Shown piece by piece: positions 10,042-20,844 of a DNA stretch of 64,000 bases. Below the pieces are notes generated by a model, which was not told the DNA's origin, did no database searches, and saw only the letters and a program-made list of their open reading frames with translations. The DNA lies in NCBI RefSeq assembly GCF_018607995.1, contig NZ_JABBAL010000030.1:248001-312000 (forward strand), given 5' to 3'. Each line of letters starts with the position of its first letter. Positions within the stretch are counted from its first letter, which is position 1. The DNA is from Planktotalea sp. (GTDB lineage Bacteria; Pseudomonadota; Alphaproteobacteria; Rhodobacterales; Rhodobacteraceae). The translations under genes were made by a program, and so were the position numbers.

Positions 10042-11436
10042 CTAAAAATGAATGGCTCGGTCATAGGCGTCCAATACGCTTTCGTGCATCATTTCTGACA
10101 AAGTAGGATGCGGGAAAACCGTGTGCATCAGATCTTCTTCCGTAGTTTCCAATTGGCGGCCAATCACATAGCCTTGAATCATTTCGGTGACTTCTGCCCC
10201 AACCATATGCGCGCCAAGCAATTCACCTGTTTTTTCATCAAAAACTGTTTTCACAAATCCTCCCGCCTCGCCCAAGGCGATGGCTTTGCCGTTGCCCATA
10301 AATGGAAAACGACCGACTTTGATCGCGTGCCCTGCGTCGCGCGCTTGCGCTTCGGTCATGCCGACGCTGGCGACTTGCGGGTGGCAATAGGTACAGCCGG
10401 CGATAGAGCCGGGTTTGATCGGGTACACTGCTTTGCCTGCAATCATTTCGGCAACCATCACACCTTCATGCGAGGCTTTATGCGCAAGCCACGGTGCGCC
10501 CGCGATGTCACCAATCGCGTAGACACCTGAAATATCCGTGCGGCAATATTTATCTGTGACAACGTGGGTGCGATCCACCAAAATACCTGCCTCTTCAAGG
10601 CAAAGCCCTTCGACATTACCAACGATACCCACCGCGGAAATCACTGTATCGAACTCTTCCTTGGTGACTTTTCCATCTTGCTCAATATGCGCCGTCACTT
10701 TGCCTTTCGCGCGATCTAACTGTTTTACCATCGCTTTCTCGCAGATCTTCATACCTTGTGCGACAAAACTTTTCTTGGCGAATGCGCTGACTTCTTCGTC
10801 CTCAGCGGGCAACACACGATCCATGACTTCGACAACCGTCGTATCCGCGCCGAGGGTGTTGTAGAAACTTGCGAACTCGATCCCAATCGCGCCAGAGCCA
10901 ATAACCAGAAGTTTTTTCGGCATACGCTTTGGTGTGAGCGCGTCTTTGTAAGTCCAAACAAGGTCGCCGTCGCCTTCCAGCCCGGGCAATTCACGTGCGC
11001 GCGCGCCTGTAGCAAGGACGATATGGGCAGATGTCAAAATTTCATAACCTTTGTCGGTCTTAACCGAGACTTCGCCAGTGCCCGACAATCGCGCCTGCCC
11101 CATCAAAACGGTGATCTTGTTCTTTTTCATCAAATGCGAAATGCCAGAAGAAAGTTGACCCGCCACCTTACGAGAGCGTTTCACAACAGCGTCCAGATCG
11201 TAGTCCACGCCCGTTGCGCTTAGTCCGAATTCCTTCGCGCGGTGCATCAAATGAAACACTTCCGCAGAGCGCAGCATCGCTTTCGTCGGGATACAGCCCC
11301 AATTTAAGCAAATTCCACCCATATGTTCACGCTCGACCACGGCAACGTTTAGGCCAAGCTGCGCACCGCGAATCGCAGCGACATAGCCTCCTGGTCCCGC
11401 ACCAATGACGATCATATCGTAGGCTGTACTGCTCAT
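10042..11436 (-). CDS. lpdA: Dihydrolipoyl dehydrogenase (E3)
   Basis: This 464-aa flavoprotein reoxidises the lipoyl group of 2-oxoacid dehydrogenase complexes and passes electrons to NAD. It shows an N-terminal FAD dinucleotide fold (IGAGPGGYVAAIRGAQLG), the redox disulfide CLNWGC in GGICLNWGCIPTKA, an NAD fold (VIGSGAIGIEFASF), the ATG FAD loop (YAIGDIAGAPWLAHKA) and the C-terminal His-Glu pair in TVFPHPTLSEMMHES. The ATG at 11434-11436 has GGAG a few bases upstream; the frame is open four codons further. No E1 or E2 genes are in the window, so the complex it serves cannot be told here. Confidence 0.94.
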   Translation of the reverse strand: MSSTAYDMIVIGAGPGGYVAAIRGAQLGLNVAVVEREHMGGICLNWGCIPTKAMLRSAEVFHLMHRAKEFGLSATGVDYDLDAVVKRSRKVAGQLSSGISHLMKKNKITVLMGQARLSGTGEVSVKTDKGYEILTSAHIVLATGARARELPGLEGDGDLVWTYKDALTPKRMPKKLLVIGSGAIGIEFASFYNTLGADTTVVEVMDRVLPAEDEEVSAFAKKSFVAQGMKICEKAMVKQLDRAKGKVTAHIEQDGKVTKEEFDTVISAVGIVGNVEGLCLEEAGILVDRTHVVTDKYCRTDISGVYAIGDIAGAPWLAHKASHEGVMVAEMIAGKAVYPIKPGSIAGCTYCHPQVASVGMTEAQARDAGHAIKVGRFPFMGNGKAIALGEAGGFVKTVFDEKTGELLGAHMVGAEVTEMIQGYVIGRQLETTEEDLMHTVFPHPTLSEMMHESVLDAYDRAIHF

Positions 11437-11490
11437 CGCATGCTCCAATATTTGTTGTTTGGAAACAGGCTACTCAGCGGATCGTAAAAA

Positions 11491-11515
11491 GAAAAGGGCA
11501 GCCAAACGGCCGCCC
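11491..11515 (-). terminator. Rho-independent terminator after the DUF924 gene
   Basis: On the minus strand GGGCGGCC pairs with GGCTGCCC (8 bp, one G-U) around a GTTT loop and is followed by TTTT. It lies 27 bases beyond the DUF924 stop and before lpdA, so lpdA should have its own promoter. Confidence 0.75.
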
Positions 11516-11541
11516 AAAAAGAATGAGTCACATTTTCAAAG

Positions 11542-12126
11542 TTAGGCGCTGACGTTTTGCAGCTCACGTACTGTTGTTCCGTAACCGCCACTTTGCACAT
11601 AGTCTTTTTCGACTTGGGTGTAGCGGCGTGCCAATGCGTCGTTGCGATAGGGAAAGCGCCCAAATTTGCGGATCACGTCGCGATGGGCTTTTGCGTGAAG
11701 CAAATTGCTATCACCAGACTTTGGCATCCGCTCTTTCAACATGCGTATACAGCGCTCCTGATCACACAGGCTTTCAGAATGCATCAATGGCATGTAGAAA
11801 AACTGTCGCGCGGGTTCGTCAATGCGCATGTCCCATTGCCGATCAATCGCTACCTTCGCCGCGGCTAATGCTGCTTTGTCAGATGCGAAGGCTTTACCGG
11901 AACCGCGAAACATGTTGCGCGAGAACTGATCTGTTAGAATGATATAGGCCAATGCGCCGCTAGGAAAGGTCAACCACAGGCCAAACTTGCCCTCCATCGC
12001 CGCCTGCCACGTCTCGCCAAATCTATCGCGGATTTCTTGATCAAGCGCGTCATCAGCCTTGTACCAATCAGTAGGCGTCTTTTTATCGAGCCAAAAGCTC
12101 AGGACATCATCTGCGGCCACAATCAT
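11542..12126 (-). CDS. DUF924 family protein
   Basis: The 194-aa cytoplasmic protein matches DUF924 along its length: a start MIVAADDVLSFW, then GLWLTFPSGALAYIILTDQFSRNMFRG, FFYMPLMHSE and HRDVIRKFGRFPYRN. The family is all-helical, related in fold to TPR-type repeats, and has no established biochemical role. The ATG at 12124-12126 has AGGAGAAATGCG directly upstream. The gene is monocistronic, closed by a terminator at 11491-11515. Confidence 0.85.
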   Translation of the reverse strand: MIVAADDVLSFWLDKKTPTDWYKADDALDQEIRDRFGETWQAAMEGKFGLWLTFPSGALAYIILTDQFSRNMFRGSGKAFASDKAALAAAKVAIDRQWDMRIDEPARQFFYMPLMHSESLCDQERCIRMLKERMPKSGDSNLLHAKAHRDVIRKFGRFPYRNDALARRYTQVEKDYVQSGGYGTTVRELQNVSA

Positions 12127-12219
12127 CGCATTTCTCCTAATTGGGCGTATTTGTCTTCGTATTGCTACAACCAACTTAGTCACTGAGACTAGTAACAAAA
12201 AGCGTCAAAAACGACATAT

Positions 12220-13485
12220 TTAGGGGAGATATTCATCCATTTGTTCCTCAATTGCGTTTTCAATCGCGATTTCCTGCGCGACCTCAACAAAGACTGGCGA
12301 AGCCGAGGGCATAATAGCCTGAAAACCAGCAGTATCATCGACAGAGGGCGCAGACCGTTGCGTCATGCGGAAGGCCGCATAGGCCGCAATGGCCAACATC
12401 AGCGCTGCGATAAACCCAAAAAAGGCTCCTGGGCCGAATGTTGTCATCAGCCAACCCGTCACAATAGGGCCGGAAATTGCACCAAGGCCATTGATAAACA
12501 CCATACCACCAGAGGCGGCCGCCATATCCTCATGCTCAAGAAAGTCATTGGTATAGGCAAGAAACAAGGAATAAAGCGGGTTCGATGTACCGCCAATCAT
12601 AAAGGCCGCGGCCAACAAGACATAAAAATCTTTTGCCCACAAAACAACGAAGAGCGATGCTATGCCACCCAGAGCTGCTGTCGCTAGGATAAGGAAACGT
12701 CGATCTATCCGGTCCGAAATGAAGCCTAAGGGGTACTGCATAATCATTGCGCCTATATAGAAGGCCGACACAAACATCGAAATTTGCGCCACACTCAAGC
12801 CAGCTTTACCACCATAAACCGCGGCCATGCCGAATTGGGCAGAGAATACACCGCCCAAAAAGAACATGCCGATCACCCCTAGAGGGGAAGCATCAAAGAG
12901 CTGCTTCAGTGACATAGGTTTGGTCGTATCAAATGCTGGGGTTGGTGTAATCGACAGCAAAATAGGCGCAAACGCGATGGAAACAAGGACCGAAGGCACA
13001 ATGAACAAGATATAACCAGAGGGATCGCCCAGTACCAAAATGCCTTGCGCTGCGACGATGCCGATCATTTGAACTATCATATAAACAGAGAGGGTTTGGC
13101 CACGGTTTTCGTTGGTAGCAGAGTTGTTCAACCAGCTTTCCGCCGTCACATAGACGCCCGAGAAGCAAAAGCCGATGATTATACGACCGATCATCCAGGC
13201 TTCGGCGTTCGCCAAGGCTGGATAGAGGATCAAGACCGCCGAAATCAACGAGCCAAGGGCTGCGAAGACGCGCACGTGCCCGACACGCCTGATCATTTCA
13301 GGGGCCAAGCGTGATCCCCCTAGAAAGCCGATGAAATAGGCCGACATCACCAGCGACATCTCAAAAGTAGAAAACCCTTCGATTTCGCCGCGCACGCCCA
13401 AAAGCGTGCCCTGCAAACCGTTGCCGAGCATCAACAACATCATGCCCAACAACAGGGCCCAAGAGTTTGTCAGTACAGAAAACAT
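12220..13485 (-). CDS. MFS transporter, YcaD-like
   Basis: The 421-aa protein has about twelve hydrophobic segments. The first is MFSVLTNSWALLLGMMLL. Helix-loop motifs resemble the sugar or drug efflux MFS branch (GGSRLAPEMIRRVGHVRVFA, ISDRIDRRFLILA). The ATG at 13483-13485 is chosen because it opens the first helix and has GCGAGGT upstream; the frame runs 63 codons further without sense. The C-terminus is acidic and soluble. The substrate is unknown. No linked regulator is visible. Confidence 0.82.
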   Translation of the reverse strand: MFSVLTNSWALLLGMMLLMLGNGLQGTLLGVRGEIEGFSTFEMSLVMSAYFIGFLGGSRLAPEMIRRVGHVRVFAALGSLISAVLILYPALANAEAWMIGRIIIGFCFSGVYVTAESWLNNSATNENRGQTLSVYMIVQMIGIVAAQGILVLGDPSGYILFIVPSVLVSIAFAPILLSITPTPAFDTTKPMSLKQLFDASPLGVIGMFFLGGVFSAQFGMAAVYGGKAGLSVAQISMFVSAFYIGAMIMQYPLGFISDRIDRRFLILATAALGGIASLFVVLWAKDFYVLLAAAFMIGGTSNPLYSLFLAYTNDFLEHEDMAAASGGMVFINGLGAISGPIVTGWLMTTFGPGAFFGFIAALMLAIAAYAAFRMTQRSAPSVDDTAGFQAIMPSASPVFVEVAQEIAIENAIEEQMDEYLP

Positions 13486-13585
13486 AGCGAACCTCGCGGT
13501 GCCGAGTGGCGATATTCTTCGCGTGTATGCCTCGGTTCTCTCAACATCTAGTTTATGCACGACACACAAAGTGACGCGAGCGGCG

Positions 13586-14644
13586 TTATTTCTCGGGCAC
13601 CAACAACGAGCTATCGCCATAAGAGAAAAAGCGGTACTTATTGGCGATGGCATGGGCGTAGATCTGATCAACACGCTCTTTGCCCATGAGCGCTGACACG
13701 AGCATCATCAATGTGCTTTTGGGCAAGTGGAAATTAGTCATCAACGCATCAGCCACATTGAAATTAAAACCGGGGTAGATGAAGATGTCCGTCTCCCCTT
13801 CCCATGGAGCGATCTCGCCCGTTTGCGCCGCAGCGCTTTCGATCAAACGCAGAGCGGTTGTACCAACTGGGATGACCCGCCGGCCTTCACGCATAGCAGC
13901 AGCAATATGATTGGCGGCAGTTTCGTCGACCTGCCCCCATTCTGCGTGCATTTTGTGGGTTGTCACATCCTCGACCTTCACAGGCAAAAACGTGCCCGCG
14001 CCCACGTGCAAAGTCACCTCGGCAAACTCCACGCCCCGCTCTGTAAGCTCGGCCAACAGAGCCGCATCGAAATGCAGCGACGCAGTCGGCGCAGCCACAG
14101 CCCCCGAGTGCTGCGCAAACACACTTTGATAGTCGTCCTTATCCTGGGTATCCGCAGGTCTGCGTGCGGCTATATAGGGGGGCAACGGCATCGCGCCGGC
14201 CTCAGCAAGTGCTGTATCAAAGTCATCACCAAGCAGGTTAAAGTGCAGCGTGCCCTGGGCGTCGTCTTTGCCTGTTAACATTGCGCTTAACGTCTCAGAA
14301 AACACGATGACTTCCCCCTCTTTCACTTTGCGCAAAGGCTTGATCAAAGCCTGCCATGTGCCTTGCGCGGCGGCGGGTTCAAGCAAAGTGACTTCAATCT
14401 TAGCCTCGCCAGAACCATGTACGCTTTCGCGTTTGCGCACTCCAAAAAGCCGCGCGGGGATTACTTTGGTGTTGTTAAGAACAAGCAAATCACCTGGTTG
14501 GAAGATTTTAACAAGATCAGAAACATGCGCATCTTTGATCGCACTGTCTTGAGCCAACAAAAGCCGCGCGGAACTGCGGGGTTTCGCAGGGCGCGTCGCA
14601 ATCAGGTCTTCTGGCAAATCAAAGTCGAAATCGCTGAGTTTCAT
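13586..14644 (-). CDS. queA: S-adenosylmethionine:tRNA ribosyltransferase-isomerase
   Basis: QueA transfers and isomerises the ribosyl moiety of SAM onto preQ1-tRNA to make epoxyqueuosine. The 352-aa length is normal. Family motifs are visible: start [69 protein letters not shown] and the [18 protein letters not shown] block near the C-terminus. It lies four bases downstream of the giant AsmA-type gene, so the two are probably co-transcribed. No tgt gene is present in the window. Confidence 0.95.
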   Translation of the reverse strand: MKLSDFDFDLPEDLIATRPAKPRSSARLLLAQDSAIKDAHVSDLVKIFQPGDLLVLNNTKVIPARLFGVRKRESVHGSGEAKIEVTLLEPAAAQGTWQALIKPLRKVKEGEVIVFSETLSAMLTGKDDAQGTLHFNLLGDDFDTALAEAGAMPLPPYIAARRPADTQDKDDYQSVFAQHSGAVAAPTASLHFDAALLAELTERGVEFAEVTLHVGAGTFLPVKVEDVTTHKMHAEWGQVDETAANHIAAAMREGRRVIPVGTTALRLIESAAAQTGEIAPWEGETDIFIYPGFNFNVADALMTNFHLPKSTLMMLVSALMGKERVDQIYAHAIANKYRFFSYGDSSLLVPEK

Positions 14645-14648
14645 GTAG

Positions 14649-17600
14649 TTACTGGCTCAACTTAGGTGGCGGGCGACGGAAAATTTCGCGAAACATGCCG
14701 GGGGTGAAAATACTGAGCGGATTCACATCTATCTGCGGCGACGCCGCCGGACCATCCGCATTGAAATTAAAGCCAATAAGCCCCTCACCGCGACGCGTAA
14801 AGATCGAACCAATGCCGTTGATAGCGAAAAATGGCGACACGACGCCCTGCATATCGAGCTGTTTGCTCGCAATATCATAATAGCCATCGACAGAAAGCCC
14901 CAAAGACGGACCAATCGCGCTACCCTCAGACACGACAATCGTCTTGGGGGTAATGCGAAAACGACTGTTCACATCGGTGAAAACCAGCCCACGCCCATCA
15001 AGTTGCTCGAGCAAGCCGATCCCACTTGCCGCACTCAAGAGCGCCAGTGCAGGCGGCGCATCTCGCAAACGCAAATTGGTGATTTCCAAACTGCCATCAA
15101 ACTCACCCGCCCCCGCTCGCGGCGTCAAGCTTAGGGTCATCGCACCCTCGTTCGCGTTCTTCAAAAGACCCGCATCATTGATCGTAGCACCAGCATTTCT
15201 GCTCTTGATTTGTACCGCGGTACGCCCGTTTCGCGGAATTGTTTGCCCGGACAGCGCACCTTTGCCGTTTAAGCGGCCCGTAAAATTGCCTGTCAGGCCA
15301 TTATCGGATTGAAACGCGCCTTTGAAATTGCGTAAAACGATGCTTTCAGTCACTTGCAGGCGATCAAGCATCACATCGAGCGGCGTCGCACCCGTGTTCC
15401 TTTGCGCGTTCTGTGCGGGAATTTTGCGCAGATCTAACGCCCCCCCGCCAAGTGTGACCGCCGGGGGCGCATTGCGACCACGTCCCGTCAGCGTTACGGG
15501 CGCGTCGAGCCAATCCCCAGCTTGCACGCGATCAAATCTAGCGCGTTCTAATGTGCCAGCCGCGCTAATCGTCACTGATCCATTCGCCTTCAACCCAGAC
15601 GTATCAAAGACCAAACGCTCAACAACGGGTGGACCTGTGTTCTTGCCACCAAGCTTGCCAACAACCGACAATGATCCACGCCTGTTGGGCTCCTTGTGAT
15701 ATCCAAGCGGGGCAATCTTGACGTCCACGCCTTGCAAATTCGAGGTCAGCGCAAAACTCGGGGCTTGTTTCGCGCGTAAGTTAATCGTGATCTCGCCCTG
15801 CCCCTTTCCAGTCACGGAGCCGGGCGGTATACCGATGTTGAACGTATTCACAAACCGCTCGGACAGTTCGACCTGTCCTTTAAGCTGACTGCCCGCACCA
15901 GGCGTACCAAGCGGCATACGCCACACTCCATCGATAGGCACAGCATCTATGCGGCCTTCCCCTTGCAAAACAATTTCATTGGGTTTTGCGACCAAAGCAA
16001 TACGATCGGCGGCGATTGTGCGCCCTTCAAACAAGGTATCGCTGCGCACACCTGTAACATCGCCTGAGATATCAAACAGGATCTCTGAGGTTTCGATCTT
16101 TTTCTTTAACGGAAACCCGACCGCACCGGACACAGTTGCACGCCCACCTGCAAGCGTGACCGATTGGCCTGCTTTACTGAGGAACAAAAACGGTTTTTGA
16201 TCAAGCAAGGAAAGCGCCGCGGTGATGCTACTTTCGGTTTCCAGACGCAGTTTAGCGGGCGCGCCTTTTATCCGCATATCGGGAATTTCAAAGACGGTTC
16301 CGGCGACATCTATGGGGCCACCTTGTGGAGGTGTAACTTGCCCAGCCTCAGCAGCGGCAATCAGGCGCTCACCTTCAATGCGCACATAGCCGCGCGCATT
16401 TTCGATCAAAGGCATCGTTTTCATAAACCTCAACGAGGCATCAGCATAGGCAAAGTTCACATGCAAATCCGGCGGTTCATCTGGCACCGCGCGAAATGCC
16501 ATACGCACATTCTTAACGTCTCCTTTGACGATATTTTGCAAAATCCAATTTCGTGTTTTGGTTTTGACGGTCTGCGGCCACACCTCTAATACACGTTTGA
16601 TATCAAGTTCTTCGGAGCGCGCATCAAGCGCTACTTGCCAGCCATCCAAACCGATGTCCACACGCCCGTTTGCGATCACTACCTGCCCCGCTTCGCGCAA
16701 AACCAGCTGACCAATATCCAGACGGAAAGGATCAAAGACCAAGCGTAAATCGAGATCCGCCTGCTCCAGCGTGACGGGTGTCTCGTAAAGCTGGTTGGGA
16801 TTAGCACTGACGCTCCTCACCGTGAACTGCCCAAGCAAGGCTTCTGGCCAACCGCCCGAAGCATTTTGAAGCCGCGCGTGCCCTTCCGCGCTTGCTTCAA
16901 ACCATGCAGATTTGATGTTCAATTCTGAAAATTTCAAAATGTTATCAATAGGTTCATAGCTGAAGTAAGCCTGCGCACCCTCAAACGGGACAGGTTTTGC
17001 CTCATCTTCGGGCTGCACCACGCCCTTGCCAATCTGAAGGGTCACATTCAAGGGTCCAAAGTCACCATTATCGAAAACTTCAGAACGCAATGACCCCGAA
17101 ATTGGTGCGCGCAAGGCCTCCATCCACGAAAGGGCCTGACTTTGACTTGCAATATCTTGCGAGGGTGCATCCGCCAGTGAAATACCAACGCGCGCGGCTG
17201 GTGAGCCGATTTCGCTCTCATAGCTCAGCTCCATCGTTGTTGCGTAATCCTGTCCGCCTAGGAGTGCAAAATCGGCCCCGATTGTCAGCGCATCGCCATC
17301 CGTGTTGACCCGCATGCGGCCACCGTCCACCGTCCAAGCCCGCCCCGCTCGCGCGTCTTCATAAAGCACGGTGAGACTGGTTGCATTGACTTCGCGAAGG
17401 TAACGCAGCTCATCTTGAACAAGCAGGCTATCAAGGCTTTCGATGAGCGCGATCAAACTTGCGCCTTCGCCGCTGGCTTGCAATGCAGAGCCGATGGTCA
17501 AATCGAACCCGCCATCCGAGCCACGGCGCAGCTTCATTAAAGCGCCTGACAATGAGATTTTCTTTGGTAAGAATTGGCCTCTGATTGCGGCAGGAAACGC

Positions 17601-17957
17601 GGCGCGCACGCTGAGCTCTCCAAGTGAGGCAAACGGCAGGCCAGTTTCATCCTTGACTGAGACGTTCTGGAAAAACACACGCGGGCTTAGATCGAAGGGT
17701 TCAATGCGCAGCGACATCGTGCCAATGGCGATGTCCACATTCGGCAAAGCTTCTGCGATCTTTGCGTCGATCTGCGCTTGCAACCAATCAGGCGCTTTTA
17801 TGTCGCGACCCACCAACAAGATAAAGCCAATCGCAAAAGCAACCGCAAAGCCACCCAAGCCCGCCAGAACTGCTTGCGTAAAATGACGCTTGCGCAAAAC
17901 AGGTTTAGGCTTTGAAGGCTCCGTTGCGTCAACGTCAGTATGCGGCGTCTCGCTCAT
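14649..17957 (-). CDS. AsmA/YhdP-type envelope protein, 1102 aa
   Basis: A short cytoplasmic tail (about residues 1-26) precedes one transmembrane helix at about 27-49. A very long periplasmic region follows, of alternating hydrophobic beta strands with DUF3971 and AsmA-like C-terminal features ([30 protein letters not shown]). Such proteins are thought to be bridge-like lipid carriers between inner and outer membrane, as inferred for YhdP in E. coli. The C-terminal region is normally the best conserved and is intact. The gene is divergent from bcp with about 96 bases between. Confidence 0.85.
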   Translation of the reverse strand: MSETPHTDVDATEPSKPKPVLRKRHFTQAVLAGLGGFAVAFAIGFILLVGRDIKAPDWLQAQIDAKIAEALPNVDIAIGTMSLRIEPFDLSPRVFFQNVSVKDETGLPFASLGELSVRAAFPAAIRGQFLPKKISLSGALMKLRRGSDGGFDLTIGSALQASGEGASLIALIESLDSLLVQDELRYLREVNATSLTVLYEDARAGRAWTVDGGRMRVNTDGDALTIGADFALLGGQDYATTMELSYESEIGSPAARVGISLADAPSQDIASQSQALSWMEALRAPISGSLRSEVFDNGDFGPLNVTLQIGKGVVQPEDEAKPVPFEGAQAYFSYEPIDNILKFSELNIKSAWFEASAEGHARLQNASGGWPEALLGQFTVRSVSANPNQLYETPVTLEQADLDLRLVFDPFRLDIGQLVLREAGQVVIANGRVDIGLDGWQVALDARSEELDIKRVLEVWPQTVKTKTRNWILQNIVKGDVKNVRMAFRAVPDEPPDLHVNFAYADASLRFMKTMPLIENARGYVRIEGERLIAAAEAGQVTPPQGGPIDVAGTVFEIPDMRIKGAPAKLRLETESSITAALSLLDQKPFLFLSKAGQSVTLAGGRATVSGAVGFPLKKKIETSEILFDISGDVTGVRSDTLFEGRTIAADRIALVAKPNEIVLQGEGRIDAVPIDGVWRMPLGTPGAGSQLKGQVELSERFVNTFNIGIPPGSVTGKGQGEITINLRAKQAPSFALTSNLQGVDVKIAPLGYHKEPNRRGSLSVVGKLGGKNTGPPVVERLVFDTSGLKANGSVTISAAGTLERARFDRVQAGDWLDAPVTLTGRGRNAPPAVTLGGGALDLRKIPAQNAQRNTGATPLDVMLDRLQVTESIVLRNFKGAFQSDNGLTGNFTGRLNGKGALSGQTIPRNGRTAVQIKSRNAGATINDAGLLKNANEGAMTLSLTPRAGAGEFDGSLEITNLRLRDAPPALALLSAASGIGLLEQLDGRGLVFTDVNSRFRITPKTIVVSEGSAIGPSLGLSVDGYYDIASKQLDMQGVVSPFFAINGIGSIFTRRGEGLIGFNFNADGPAASPQIDVNPLSIFTPGMFREIFRRPPPKLSQ

Positions 17958-18053
17958 ATTTGGTCTATTGCCTTTAAATCACAAAGTAAGCGTTCACTTG
18001 ATTGCCCTCTTCTAATATGAAACTTAAGTCTAGTAAAAGTAAGAGGATGCCAA

Positions 18054-18518
18054 ATGATTGATATCGGTGACAAAGCGCCTGACTTTACCCTACCTGCCAG
18101 CGGCGATCGCACGATTACCCTTTCGGATGCGTCGAGTCCTGTTGTTTTGTTCTTTTATCCCCGCGACGACACCCCCGGCTGTACAAAAGAGGCGATCGCC
18201 TTCACCGGAATGGAAGATGATTTCGTAGCATTGGGCGTCACGATATGGGGCATTTCAGCCGATAGCGTCGCAAGCCACGAGAAATTTGCAACAAAACACG
18301 CGCTCAAGATGCCGCTTTTGTCAGACGAAGATAACGCCACCTGTGAGGCCTATGGGGTGTGGAAAGAAAAGAATATGTACGGCAAAAAATTTATCGGTAT
18401 TGAGCGCGCAACATTTTTGATTGCAGCCGATGGCACACTTGCGCAGGTCTGGCGCAAGGTGAAAGTGCCTGGTCACGCAGAAACCGTGCTAGAGGCCGCG
18501 AAGGCGCTACATTCTTGA
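18054..18518 (+). CDS. bcp: Thioredoxin-dependent peroxiredoxin, Bcp/PrxQ type
   Basis: The 154-aa cytoplasmic peroxidase reduces hydroperoxides. Peroxidatic Cys43 sits in DDTPGCTKEA. The usual resolving Cys five residues later is absent; Cys97 (NATCEAYG) is the only other obvious candidate, so it may act as a 1-Cys type or use the alternative Cys. The ATG has AGAGGATGCCAA upstream. The stop overlaps the TTG start of the DUF455 gene by four bases, which implies translational coupling. Confidence 0.92.
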   Translation: MIDIGDKAPDFTLPASGDRTITLSDASSPVVLFFYPRDDTPGCTKEAIAFTGMEDDFVALGVTIWGISADSVASHEKFATKHALKMPLLSDEDNATCEAYGVWKEKNMYGKKFIGIERATFLIAADGTLAQVWRKVKVPGHAETVLEAAKALHS

Positions 18519-19342
18519 AACCTCTCGCGGTAATGGCGCTTGATGTGCTGCAAACGGCCGACGGGCGCGCGAAAACTGCTCTCTCTCATAAGTATGCAGC
18601 AGAGTGGCGTGTCGCACGTGCAGATGGCTATTTCCCCGAGATTGGCAGCGTTTCACCCCCCATGCACCCTGCCCGACCCGAGGCACCTGAATTGTTGTCG
18701 CCGCGTGAGGTACCACACCGCAAGCCAGGTTCTGAAACCGGCCGCATCGCCCTTCTTCACGCCGTCGCTCATATCGAACTGAATGCGGTGGACCTACACT
18801 GGGACATCATCGCGCGCTTTAGCCATATACCTTTGCCCGCAGGGTTTTATGACGACTGGGTCAGCGCGGCGGATGACGAATCCAAACATTTCAATCTGAT
18901 GTGCGATTGTCTTGAGGAGTTGGGCAGCTTCTATGGGGCATTGACTGCGCATGCGGGTATGTGGCGCGCGGCTGAGGACACGGCAGAAGACTTCATGGGA
19001 CGCCTCGCGGTGGTTCCGATGGTTTTGGAAGCGCGCGGGCTAGATGTCACACCTGGTATGATCAAAGTATTTCAAAACGCCAAAGCCGAGAGCGCCGTTG
19101 CCGCGTTAGAAACAATCTATGCCGAAGAAGTAAGCCACGTCGCCTATGGCTCTAAATGGTTCAACTTTATGTGCGGGCGCGAGAACAAGGATCCAAAAGA
19201 GGTCTTTCACAAGCTCGTGCGCACCTATTTCCACGGCACATTGAAACCACCTTTCAACGAAGAAAAACGCGCCGATGCGGGCATTCCACCTGATTTTTAC
19301 TGGCCTCTGACAGAAGATTTGCCTGACCCGCAAGGCGAGTGA
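18515..19342 (+). CDS. DUF455 ferritin-like protein
   Basis: The 275-aa protein has the DUF455 pattern: AVAHIELNAVDLHWDI, DDWVSAADDESKHFNLMCDCLEELG and ETIYAEEVSHVAYG. Repeated Glu and ExxH motifs are expected to bind two metal ions in a four-helix bundle, as in MiaE-like proteins. The substrate is unknown. The TTG at 18515 is chosen because it overlaps the bcp stop and family proteins start a few residues before MALDVLQTADGRAK. An ATG at 18533 is the alternative. Its partner here is a peroxidase, which fits a redox role but proves nothing. Confidence 0.85.
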   Translation: MKPLAVMALDVLQTADGRAKTALSHKYAAEWRVARADGYFPEIGSVSPPMHPARPEAPELLSPREVPHRKPGSETGRIALLHAVAHIELNAVDLHWDIIARFSHIPLPAGFYDDWVSAADDESKHFNLMCDCLEELGSFYGALTAHAGMWRAAEDTAEDFMGRLAVVPMVLEARGLDVTPGMIKVFQNAKAESAVAALETIYAEEVSHVAYGSKWFNFMCGRENKDPKEVFHKLVRTYFHGTLKPPFNEEKRADAGIPPDFYWPLTEDLPDPQGE

Positions 19343-19542
19343 CGAAAGTCTCACACGCCAATTTTCAGCGATTTTTAGCCACAATTTTTATTTAATTTCC
19401 ATGCTTTACCTAAACGTAGGTGCCAAATGACTTGCGTGAACGCGGCCTGCTAGCTATTTAAGCACTCAAGGGGCCACAGGACTTTCACTCGAGTGCTGAA
19501 ACGAGCGCAATCTGTCGGGCTGGGACGAAAAGGGACGCTGGT

Positions 19543-20844
19543 TTGAAAAAACGGCTTTCGATGAAAATTAATTCGTTTTTGGAACGCCATTTTCCTGAAC
19601 GCAGGGTCTTTCTGCGCTCCGATTCGGACACGCGCTTTATTCGCTTGCGTCCGTCCACTCAAATCATTGCATATGTTGGCGCTGCGTCAATCGTAACTTG
19701 GTCGATTGTTGCAACGTCCATTTTGTTGATGGACAGCATTGGCTCCGGAAATTTCCGCGACCAAGCCAAACGTGACCAGAGTGCCTATGAGCGCCGTTTG
19801 AACGAGCTCTCTAGCGAGCGCGACGCGCGCGCCGCCGAAGCTCTTGCAGCGCAAGAACGGTTTAACGCGGCTTTGAGCCAAATTTCTGTTATGCAGTCCG
19901 AATTGTTGTCGTCCGAAACGCGCCGCCGCGAATTGGAAACTGGGATCGATGTGATCCAAACCACTCTGCGTAAAACTATGAAAGACCGAGAAGCCGCGCG
20001 TGACCAAGTGGCCCAGCTTTCAGATGGCGGCGCAGGTGTTGCTGCGAACAGTGCTAGCGATGACGCGGCTTTGAATTTCTTGACCGCTGCTCTGGAATCC
20101 ACCGCGCAAGAGCGCGACAAAGTGGTTGAGGATGCGCAAGATGCCCTCTTGCAAGCAGAAGAAATGAAGTCTGAGATCCAAATGATGGCAGACAAAAACG
20201 ATCAAATCTTCCGCCAACTTGAAGAAGCAATGACTGTTTCAGTCAAACCACTCGATAAGATGTTTCGTGCCGCTGGTATGAACACGGACCGCATTTTGAA
20301 TGAAGTACGCAAAGGTTATTCCGGCCAAGGTGGCCCCTTGATGCCGCTAAGTTTTTCGACCCGTGGTTCTGCTGAAACACCTGAGACGAATCGCGCGAAT
20401 AATATCCTGAGGGACATGGATCGTCTCAACCTTTACCGCATCGCTGCTCAGAAAGCGCCATTTGCGAAGCCTATTAAAAGCGCGTCCCGCTTAACATCTG
20501 GTTTCGGATATCGTTGGGGTCGCATGCACAAAGGTACGGACTTTGCAGCACCACATGGCACACCGATTTACTCCACTGCGGATGGCGTTGTGATCCACGC
20601 AGATTGGCTGTCTGGCTACGGCAAACTCGTGAAAATTCAACACCAGTTCGGTATCGAGACGCGCTACGCTCACCTTTCTAAATTCCGCGTGAAGGTCGGA
20701 CAAAGGGTCTCGCGTGGTCAGCGCATTGGTGATATGGGAAACACTGGACGATCCACTGGGACCCATCTACACTACGAAGTTCGCGTCGGCGGGAAAGCCG
20801 TCAATCCGATGATTTATATTAAGGCTGCAAACGATGTTTTCTAA
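19543..20844 (+). CDS. M23 family (LytM) peptidase, membrane-anchored with coiled coil
   Basis: The 433-aa protein has a cytoplasmic N-terminus, one transmembrane helix at about residues 40-63, a long coiled coil (about 70-235, rich in Glu, Arg and Ala) and a C-terminal LytM endopeptidase domain. Zinc ligands and catalytic residues are all present: His329 and Asp333 (HKGTD), His377 (RYAHL) and the HLH at 408-410. It should cut peptide cross-links in the cell wall. The TTG start at 19543 gives the family-like N-terminus; ATG at 19561 is possible. Its end overlaps the bactofilin start, a known pairing in which bactofilin positions the hydrolase. Confidence 0.88.
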   Translation: MKKRLSMKINSFLERHFPERRVFLRSDSDTRFIRLRPSTQIIAYVGAASIVTWSIVATSILLMDSIGSGNFRDQAKRDQSAYERRLNELSSERDARAAEALAAQERFNAALSQISVMQSELLSSETRRRELETGIDVIQTTLRKTMKDREAARDQVAQLSDGGAGVAANSASDDAALNFLTAALESTAQERDKVVEDAQDALLQAEEMKSEIQMMADKNDQIFRQLEEAMTVSVKPLDKMFRAAGMNTDRILNEVRKGYSGQGGPLMPLSFSTRGSAETPETNRANNILRDMDRLNLYRIAAQKAPFAKPIKSASRLTSGFGYRWGRMHKGTDFAAPHGTPIYSTADGVVIHADWLSGYGKLVKIQHQFGIETRYAHLSKFRVKVGQRVSRGQRIGDMGNTGRSTGTHLHYEVRVGGKAVNPMIYIKAANDVF